DNA from: Oncomelania hupensis
Taxonomy: Eukaryota > Mollusca > Gastropoda > Littorinimorpha > Pomatiopsidae
Length of the DNA: 64,000 bases
NCBI GenBank assembly: GCA_036898135.1
Contig: CM072511.1
Coordinates: 74,906,119 to 74,970,118 of the forward strand
Direction of reading: 5' to 3'
The translations under genes were made by a program, and so were the position numbers. The notes below the pieces were generated by a model. That model was not told where the DNA came from, did not search any database, and saw only the letters and a list, made by a program, of their open reading frames with translations. Positions within the stretch are counted from its first letter, which is position 1, and every line of letters begins with the position of its first letter. Below, piece after piece: positions 56,110 through 64,000 of the stretch.

Positions 56110-56297
56110 TTTTTTTTTAACAGCAGACGACATCTATGTGTTTTGGCAGACGGTAATAACCATATCAGCGAAGAGGGTTAAAGTCTACATCAACCACCAG
56201 AGTAATTATAACATTATAATGGACACTGGCTACAACGGGATTTGAACCTGGGTCATCGGTGTTCCAGGCGCTCTGCCACTGAGTTACAGCGGTAGGG
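56110..56297 (-). mobile_element. tRNA-derived SINE
   Basis: On the minus strand CTGTAACTCAGTGGCAGAGC resembles a tRNA A box, and GGTTCAAATCC (56248-56238) is a perfect B box about 35 bp later. A ~120-bp unrelated body and an A-rich end (AAAAAAAAAA near 56110) follow. Acceptor and T stems pair poorly, so it is not a functional tRNA gene. Confidence 0.6.
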
Positions 56298-56466
56298 GCA
56301 GAAGCTTATATTTCAATCTTAGATGTAGTGTACCTAGTGTAACAAAATATGCAACATACTGTCTCGCCAAAGGAAACGAAATATACATCAGTGGAGCGGT
56401 GAATTTATATGAAATTTATGTGCAAGACTCTAGTCTTACCTTTTCCTTTCGTAATTCAGTTCAATG

Positions 56467-56568
56467 AATGAAAGTGACGCAGATTGCAGATAACGCTCAA
56501 TACTACAATGTAGTATTGAGCGTACAATGTAGTATTGAGCGTTATCTGCAATCTGCGTCACTTTCATT
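56467..56568. repeat. Perfect palindrome, 41-bp arms, 20-nt loop
   Basis: Left arm 56467-56507 and right arm 56528-56568 are exact reverse complements (AATGAAAGTGACGCAG... outside, CAATACTACA inside). The centre is a 19-bp tandem duplication, TACAATGTAGTATTGAGCG at 56504-56522 and 56523-56541. RNA from either strand would fold into a long perfect hairpin. Confidence 0.95.
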
Positions 56569-57039
56569 TGTTTATAATTATATATACACTCTTAATATTT
56601 ATACTTTTCATGTTCCTTTCTTGACTACTGCACAAACGGTGTCCCCAAACTGATTGTTTTTAATTTCCCCTCCCCATTCATCCTCCTCCTCTATGTGAGA
56701 GGCCTGTCTTAGGGTACGTTCATGCTAAACCCGGCAATTTGACGTCGGCTGCCGCCGGCAACTGGTTGGAATCTGTGGTAATGCCCTTTTCTTCTTTCCC
56801 ACCATGAAAGCCGGCGATGCACGTTCACGCTGCCAGCCAGTTGCCGTCGGCTGCCGTCAGCCAGCAAAATGCTTTGTCGCTTGTCACAAAAAAAACGGCT
56901 GGCTGGTCGAAGGGAAGGAATTTGTCACCATACCGACAGAGTGAATGCACTTGATTCGCGGCAAAATGTGTGCGTATGTGTGTGTATGTTCATGCATGTG
57001 TTGGATTGACATATAACCCTTCTCTCTCTCTCTCTTTCT

Positions 57040-57058
57040 TTTACACCCCTCCCTCCCT

Positions 57059-57120
<62 letters not shown>
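57040..57120. repeat. (CT)n microsatellite
   Basis: CCCTCCCTCCCT followed by about 28 CT units. The preceding stretch 56569-57039 shows no gene; GCCGGCAACTGG/GCCAGTTGCCG phrases near 56755-56850 look like the end of a decayed DNA element. Confidence 0.95.
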
Positions 57121-57122
<2 letters not shown>

Positions 57123-57359
57123 GCAATGTTCCCAGATCTAACCAGTTTTAGATCTTGTCTGAGTCTAAACAGTTTTAGATCTAGTCAGTCTAAACAGGTT
57201 TAGATGATTTAGTCAGATATGTCTTTCTCGCATTCATGTAACTGTTATATACAGCTAAATACTTTACCTCAGTGTTACAATCAAGCGCTCCGCTGGCGAA
57301 ATAGGCATTTGAAAAATTGTATACTGTTTTGTCAAATCTTCACGGTGTAACGTGCCGAA

Positions 57360-57800
57360 AGCGTCCCTGGCCCAATTTAACTCCCGGGAGTAAAACCAGG
57401 CCGTCCCAGATTTACTCCCGGGAGTTATTCTGGTCCTGGACCAGATTGACCCCCAGCCTGTTCCAAAATCACTCTCTGGGGAATGAAGATTACATAGGAA
57501 CAATTGATGTTATGCACTCTACTGTGTTCCAGATCAGCCTCCCGGAGTTAGTTTGGCCCACATTTTTCAGTACCAGAATGACTCCCGGGAGTTAAAGTGG
57601 GTCTGTCCTAAAACAGCCCCCCTTGCAACAGAGAGTAAGTCTGGGACTGGCCCAGATGCACTCCCGGGAGTCATTCTAGGACAATTTTAGATGTGCCAAA
57701 ACGGCCCCTGGGGGGCTAATCTAGAACCGATGAGAGTCAGATTGGGTCAGGCCCAGACTGGCCCCCTCTAGCCTATTAAAAGGAGCAATTGAAGACTGCG
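57360..57800 (+). repeat. Diverged units leading into satellite S
   Basis: Irregular 50-80 bp units with CTCCCGGGAGT followed by GGTCC/GGCCCA phrases. These are recognisable relatives of the GGGAGTCAAACGGGGACAGG unit that becomes regular after 57820. Confidence 0.7.
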
Positions 57801-57819
57801 TCAGTAATCTCATCAGACA

Positions 57820-60800
57820 AAATAATGGGAGTAAAACGGGGACAAGACCAAAACAGGTCCCCTTACAAAATGCATGTCAAATACAATATAAGGGGAGTCA
57901 AATGGGGACAGGACCAAAACCGCCCCCCTATCCATCATATGCAAAAAACACTGCACAGGAGAGTCAAACGGGGACAGGACCAAAACCGCAGCCCTACTCA
58001 TCACATGCAGCATACACTGAACCGGGGAGTCAAACGGGGACGGGACCAAAACCGCCCCCCCCCCCCCAACCCATCAGATGCAGCAATTACTGCATAGGGG
58101 AGTCAAACGGGGACAGGACCAAAATCGACCCCTCCCCATCCCATCTGATGCAGCAAATATTGCACAGGGGAGTCAAAAGGGACAGGACCAAATCCGCCCC
58201 CCCCCTACCCACTACATGCAGCAAACACTGAACAGGGGAGTCAAACGGGGACAGGTCCAAAACCGCCCCCCTCCCTTACCCATCAGATACTACATGCAGC
58301 AAACACTGAACAGGGGAGTCAAACGGGGACAGGTCCAAAACCGCCCCCCCCCTCCCTTACCCATCAGATGCAGCAAATAATACACAGGGGAGTCAAACGG
58401 GGACAGGACCAAAACCTCCCCCGCCCCCTCCTTTACCCACCAGATGCAGAAAACACTGCACAGGGGAGTCAAACGGGGACAGGACCAAAACCGCCCCTCC
58501 TACACAATTAGTTGTAACTACAAAACACTGCACAGGGGAGTCAAACGGGGACAGGACCAAAACCGCCCCCCCCCCCCTCTACCCATCACATGCAGCAAAC
58601 ACTGCACAGGGGAGTCAAACGGGGACAGGACCAAAACCGCCCCCCCCTACCCATCACATGCAGCAAACACTGCACAGGGAGTAAAACGGGGACAGGACCA
58701 AGCCCCCCCCCCCCCCTACCAATCACATGCAGCAAACAATGCACAGGGGAGTCAAACGGGGACAGGATTAAAACCGCCCCCCTACCCACCACATGCAGCA
58801 AACACTGAACAGGGGAGTCAAACGGGGACAGGTCCAAAACCGCCCTCCCTCCCTTACCCATCAATGCAGCAAACAATACACAGGGGAGTCAAACGGGGAC
58901 AGGACCAAAACCGCCCCCACCCCCTCCTTTACCCACCAGATGCAGAAAACACTGCACAGGGGAGTCAAACGGGGACAGGACCAAAACCGCCCCTCCTACA
59001 CAATTAGTTGTAACTACAAAACACTGCACAGGGGAGTCAAACGGGGACAGGACCAAAACCGCCCCCCCCCCCTACCCATCACATGCAGCAAACACTGCCC
59101 AGGGAGTAAAACGGGGACAGGACCAAGCCCCCCCCTACCATCACATGCAGCAAACACTGCACAGGGGAGTCAAACGGGGACAGGACCAAAACCGCCCCCC
59201 TACCCACCACATGCAGCAAAAACTGAACAGGGGAGTCAAACGGGACAGGACCAAAATCGCCCCCCCTCCCTTACCCATCAGATGCAGCAAACAATACACA
59301 GGGGAGTCAAACGGGGACAGGACCAAAACCGCCCCATCCCCTCCTTTACCCACCAGATGCAGAAAACACTGCACAGGGGAGTCAAACGGGGACAGGACCA
59401 AAACCGCCCCCCCCCCCCCTCTACCCATCACATGCAGCAAACACTGCACAGGGGAGTCAAACGGGGACAGGACCAAAACCGCCCCCCCCTACCAATCACA
59501 TGCAGCAAACACTGCACAGGGAGTCAAACGGGGACAGGACCAAAAGCCCCCCCCCTACCAATCACATGCAGCAAACTGCACAGGGGAGTCAAACGGGGAC
59601 AGGACCAAAACCGCCCCCCTACCCACCACATGCAGCAAACACTGAACAGGGAGTCAAACGGGGACAGGTCCAAAACCGCCCTCCCTCCCTTACCCATCAG
59701 ATGCAGCAAACAATACACAGGGGAGTCAAACGGGGACAGGACCAAAACCGCCCCCACCCCCTCCTTTACCCACCAGATGCAGAAAACACTGCACAGGGGA
59801 GTCAAACGGGGACAGGACCAAAACCGCCCCTCCTACACAATTAGTTGTAACTACAAAACACTGCACAGGGGAGTCAAACGGGGACAGGACCAAAACCGCC
59901 CCCCCCCCCTACCCATCACATGCAGCAAACACTGCCCAGGGAGTAAAACGGGGACAGGACCAAAAGCCCCCCCCCCCCCCTACCAATCACATGCAGCAAA
60001 CACTGCACAGGGGAGTCAAACGGGGACAGGACCAAAACCGCCCCCCTACCCACCACATGCAGCAAAAAAACTGAACAGGGGAGTCAAACGGGGACAGGTC
60101 CAAAACCGCCCCCCCTCCCTTACCCATCAGATGCAGCAAACAATACACAGGGAGTCAAACGGGGACAGGACCAAAACCGCCCCATCCCCTCCTTTACCCA
60201 CCAGATGCAGAAAACACTGCACAGGGGAGTCAAACGGGGACAGGACCAAAACCGCCCCCCCCCCCTACCCATCACATGCAGCAAACACTGCACAGGGGAG
60301 TCAAACGGGGACAGGACCAAAACCGCCCCCCCTACCCATTACATGCAGCAAACACTGCACACCCCCCCCCCTCCCCCCCCCCCCCCCCCCCCCCCCCCCC
60401 TGGGAGTAAACGGGGACAGGACCAAGCCCCCCCCCCTTACCAATCACAGGCAAGCAAACACTGCACAGGGGAGTCAAACGGGGACAGGACCAAAACCGCC
60501 CCCCTACCCACCACATGCAGCAAACACTGAACAGGGGAGTCAAACGGGACAGGACCAAAACCGCCCCCCTCCCTTACCCATCAGATGCAGCAAAACACTG
60601 CACAGGGGAGTCAAACGTGGACTGGACCAAAACCGCCCCTTCCACCTACCCATCACATGCAGCAAACACTACACAGGGGAGTCAAACGGGGACAGGACCA
60701 AAACCGCCCCCCTACCCACCACATGCAGCAAACACTGCACAGGGGAGTCAAACGGGGACAGGACCAAAACCGCCCCCCCCCCTACCCATCACATGCAGCA

Positions 60801-63240
60801 AACACTTCACAGGAAGTAAAACGGGGACAGGACCAAGCCCCCCCCCCCCTACCAATCACATGCAGCAAACACTGCACAGGGGAGTCAAACGGGGACTGGA
60901 CCAAAACCGCCCCTTCCACCTACCCATCACATGCAGCAAACACTACACAGGGGAGTTAAATGGGGACAGGACCAAAACCGCCCCCCCCACCCACCACATG
61001 CAGCAAACACTGAACAGGGGAGTCAAACGGGGACAGGACCAAAACCGCCCCCCCTCCCTTACCCATCAGATGCACAAAACACTGCACAGGGGAGTCAAAC
61101 GGTGACAGGACCAAAACCGCCCCCCCCCCTACCCATCACATGCAGCAAACACTTCACAGGGAGTAAAACGGGGACAGGACCAACTCCCCCCCCTACCCAT
61201 CACATGCAGCAAACACTGCACAGGGGAGTAAAACGGGGACAGGACCAAAACCGCCACCCTCGCTATCACAAGAAGCAAACACTACATAGGGAAGTCGAAC
61301 GATGTCAGGACCAAAACCGCCCCCCCCCCTCCTCGTACCCATCACATGCAGCAAACACTGCACAAGGGAGGCAAACGGGGACAGGACCAAAACCGCCCCT
61401 CCTACACAATTAGTTGTAACTACAAAACACTGTACAGGGGAGTCAAACGGGGACAGGACCAAAACCGCCCCTCCTCCTCCTACCCACCACATGCAGCAAA
61501 CACTGAACAGGGTAGTCAAACGGGGACGGGACCAAAACCGCCCCCCCCCCCCCAACCCATCAGATGCAGCAAACACTGCATAGGGGAGTCAAACGGGGAC
61601 AGGACCAAAACCGCCCCCCTACCCACCACATGCAGCAAACACTGAACAGGGGAGTCAAACGGGACAGGACCAAAACCGCCCCCCCTCCCTTACCCATCAG
61701 ATGCAGAAAACACTGCACAGGGAGTCAAACGTGGACAGGACCAAAACCGCCCCTTCCACCTACCCATCACATGCAGCAAACACTACACAGGGGAGTCAAA
61801 CGGGACAGGACCAAAACCGCCCCCCTACCCACCACATGCAGCCTGGTCCTGATTTGGCTCGGAAGAGTCCGCTGGACCTAAAGCAATAACCTTGTATGTA
61901 TGTATGTATGTACCACATGCAGCAAACACTGCACAGGGAGTCAAACGGGGACAGGACCAAAACCGCCCTCCCCCTACCCATCACATGCAGCAAACACTTC
62001 ACAGGGAGTAAAACGGGGACAGGACCAAGCCCCCCCCTACCAATCACATGCAGCAAACACTGCACAGGGGAGTCAAACGGGGACTGGACCAAAACCGCCC
62101 CTTCCACCTACCCATCACATGCAGCAAACACTACACAGGGGAGTTAAATGGGGACAGGACCAAAACCGCCCCCCCACCCACCACATGCAGCAAACACTGA
62201 ACAGGGGAGTCAAACGGGGACAGGACCAAAACCGCCCCCCCCTCCCTTACCCATCAGATGCACAAAACACTGCACAGGGGAGTCAAACGGTGACAGGACC
62301 AAAACCGCCCCCCCTACCCATCACATGCAGCAAACACTTCACAGGGAGTAAAACGGGGACAGGACCAACTCCCCCCCCTACCCATCACATGCAGCAAACA
62401 CTGCACAGGGGAGTAAAACGGGGATAGGACCAAAACCGCCCCCCTCGCTATCACAAGAAGCAAACACTACATAGGGGAGTCGAACGATGTCAGGACCAAA
62501 ACCGCCCCCCCCCCTCCTCGTACCCATCACATGCAGCAAACACTGCACAAGGGAGGCAAACGGGGACAGGACCAAAACCGCCCCTCCTACACAATTAGTT
62601 GTAACTACAAAACACTGTACAGGGGAGTCAAACGGGGACAGGACCAAAACCGCCCCTCCTCCTCCTACCCACCACATGCAGCAAACACTGAACAGGGGAG
62701 TCAAACGGGGACGGGACCAAAACCGCCGCCCCCCCCCCAACCCATCAGATGCAGCAAATACTGCATAGGGGAGTCAAACGGGGACAGGACCAAAACCGCC
62801 CTCTCCCCCCTACCCACCAGATGCAGAAAACACTGCACAGGGGAGTTAAACGGGGACAGGACCAAAACCGCCTTTCCTACACAGTTAGTTGTAAATACAA
62901 AACACTGCACATGGGAGTCAAACGAAGACAGACCAAAACCGCACCCCTACCCACCACATAAAAGAAACATTAAACAGGGGAGTCAAACGGGGACAGGACC
63001 AAAACCGCCCCTCCTACACAATTAGTTGTAACTACAAAACACTGCACAGGGGAGTCAAACGGGGACAGGACCAAAACCGCCCCCCACCCTACCCATCACA
63101 TGCAGCAAACAATGCACAGGGGAGTAAAACGGGGACAGGACCAACCCCCCTACCCATCACATGCAGCAAACACTGCACAGGGGAGTAAAACGGGAACAGG
63201 ACCAAAACCGCCCCCCCCTCCCTATCACAAGAAGCAAATA
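57820..63240 (+). repeat. Satellite S, plus-oriented array (~65-75 bp units)
   Basis: About 75 units of GGGGAGTCAAACGGGGACAG, GACCAAAACCGCC, a variable C run, TACCCATCACATGCAGCAAA and CACTGCACA. C-run length and the last third vary. A distinct unit with TACACAATTAGTTGTAACTA marks 58500, 58993, 59833, 61401, 62586 and 63011. All three plus frames stay open for long stretches because the unit lacks stops. Confidence 0.95.
61846..61912 (+). repeat. R1 3' scrap and (TGTA)n inside satellite S
   Basis: GATTTGGCTCGGAAGAGTCC then GCTGGACCTAAAGCAATAA matches the R1 3' end, followed by a TGTA run (61891-61911). It interrupts the array between CATGCAGC and the next CCACATGCAGC. Confidence 0.85.
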
Positions 63241-63390
63241 CTATATATAGGGGAACGATTTCAGCCCTGTGCCAATTTAATCTCTCCTGTTCAGTCATTG
63301 TTCCATCTGAAGAAGTAGGGGGACGGTTTTTTTCCGTGTCCCCGTTTAACTCCAGGGCCAAGATTTTGTATTCATTTTGTTACGGAAGCG
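63241..63390. other. Inversion point of satellite S
   Basis: About 150 bp of partly unique sequence between the last plus-oriented unit and the first minus-oriented one, including TATATATAGGGGAACG and CATCTGAAGAAGTAGGGGG. Confidence 0.75.
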
Positions 63391-64000
63391 ATTTTTGTCC
63401 TGTCCCCGCTTGACTCCCCAGTGCACTGTTTTATGCATCGGATGGGTAGGAGGGGAGATGGGTGGCGGGGTTTTTGTCCGGTCCCCGTTTGACTCCCCTA
63501 TGCCGTGTTTTCTGCATCTGATGGGTAGGGGTCGGTTTTGGTCCTGTCCCCGTTTGACGCCCCTATGCAGTGTTTTCTGCATCTGATGTGTAAGGGGGCG
63601 GGTTTTGGTCCTGTCCCCGTTTGACTCCCCTATGCAGTGTTCTCTGCATCTGATGTGTAAGGGGGCGGTTTTGGTCCTGTCCCCGTTTGACTCCCCTATG
63701 CAGTGTTCTCTGCATCTGATGTGTAAGGGGGGCGGTTTTGGTCCTGTCCCCGTTTGACTCCCCTATGCAGTGTTTTCTGCATCTGATATGTAAGGAATGT
63801 GTGGGGGGGGGGGGGCGGTTTTGGTCCTGTCCCCGTTTAACTCCCCTGTGCAGTGTTTGGTTCTTCTGATGAATAGGGGGGGGGGGGCGGTTTTAGTCCT
63901 GTCCCCGTTTGACTCCCCTATGCAGTGTTTTCTGCATCTGATGTGTAAAAGGGGGCGGTTTTGGTCCTGTCCTCGTATAACTCTCATATGCAGTGTTTTC
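63391..64000 (-). repeat. Satellite S, minus-oriented array
   Basis: At least seven units reading GGTTTTGGTCCTGTCCCCGT, TTGACTCCCCTATGCAGTG and TTTTCTGCATCTGATG, the reverse complement of the unit to the left, continuing past the window edge. The units use the ATCAGATGCAG ending rather than ATCACATGCAG. Confidence 0.95.

Noticed and set aside
56227..56294. Possible functional tRNA gene (minus strand)
   Set aside because: The B box is perfect, but the acceptor and T stems do not pair, and the sequence runs into a body and an A-rich end as in a SINE.
58793..60409. A 538-codon open frame and many shorter ones across the satellite
   Set aside because: All plus frames stay open because the repeated unit contains few stop codons. 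The translations (GVKRGQDQNRPP, ESNGDRTKTAP, GSQTGTGPKPP) are the same unit in three frames. No start context or non-repeat domain.

Overview
This is animal DNA dominated by transposable elements. The long introns, several LINE families, Ty3/Gypsy-type LTR elements, SINE-like repeats and abundant microsatellites suggest a repeat-rich marine invertebrate. A lophotrochozoan, perhaps a gastropod mollusc, seems most likely, but that is an inference from the repeat style and the sequence cannot prove it. I see no bacterial-type genes.

One host gene is recognisable, on the minus strand. Five exons (55623-55447, 51923-51800, 40611-40500, 40226-40162, 18595-18343) join in frame with GT-AG splice sites. 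They encode the C-terminal half of a cytochrome P450 of the CYP20A1 type, with the K-helix ExxR, the FDPDRF motif, the haem-binding cysteine and a stop codon followed by a poly(A) signal. The 5' exons lie beyond the right edge. Everything else between 18.6 and 55.4 kb is intron.

Layout: 1-3628, a CR1/L2-group LINE with an intact ORF2 running off the left edge. 3.6-9.8 kb, minisatellites, inverted RTE-type LINE tails, two copies of a ~580-bp retroposon (R1) in opposite orientation, purine-rich repeats and an LTR (D1). 9.8-17.9 kb, a second LINE split by a 6.7-kb insertion with a 5-bp target duplication; the insertion carries a long inverted repeat built of GAATTC-centred palindromic units. 18.3-18.6 kb, the last CYP20A1 exon. 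18.8-36.9 kb, one Gypsy-like LTR element (A) flanked by CATG and enlarged by nested insertions: a TIR element (M1), a non-coding LTR element (B) holding a young Gypsy element (C), and an R1 copy holding a LINE. 37-38 kb, an RTE fragment. 40.1-40.6 kb, two CYP20A1 exons. 41-51 kb, LINE fragments, a solo LTR of family A, a mariner remnant, a rearranged RTE element and a hAT-like TIR element. 51.8 and 55.5 kb, two more CYP20A1 exons. 56.1-56.6 kb, a tRNA-like SINE and a perfect 41-bp-arm palindrome. 57.4-64.0 kb, a large minisatellite whose units reverse orientation near 63.3 kb.

The only gene system here is the P450. The rest records successive insertions whose order can be read from target-site duplications. 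Boundaries marked approximate were set by eye from internal repeat comparisons.
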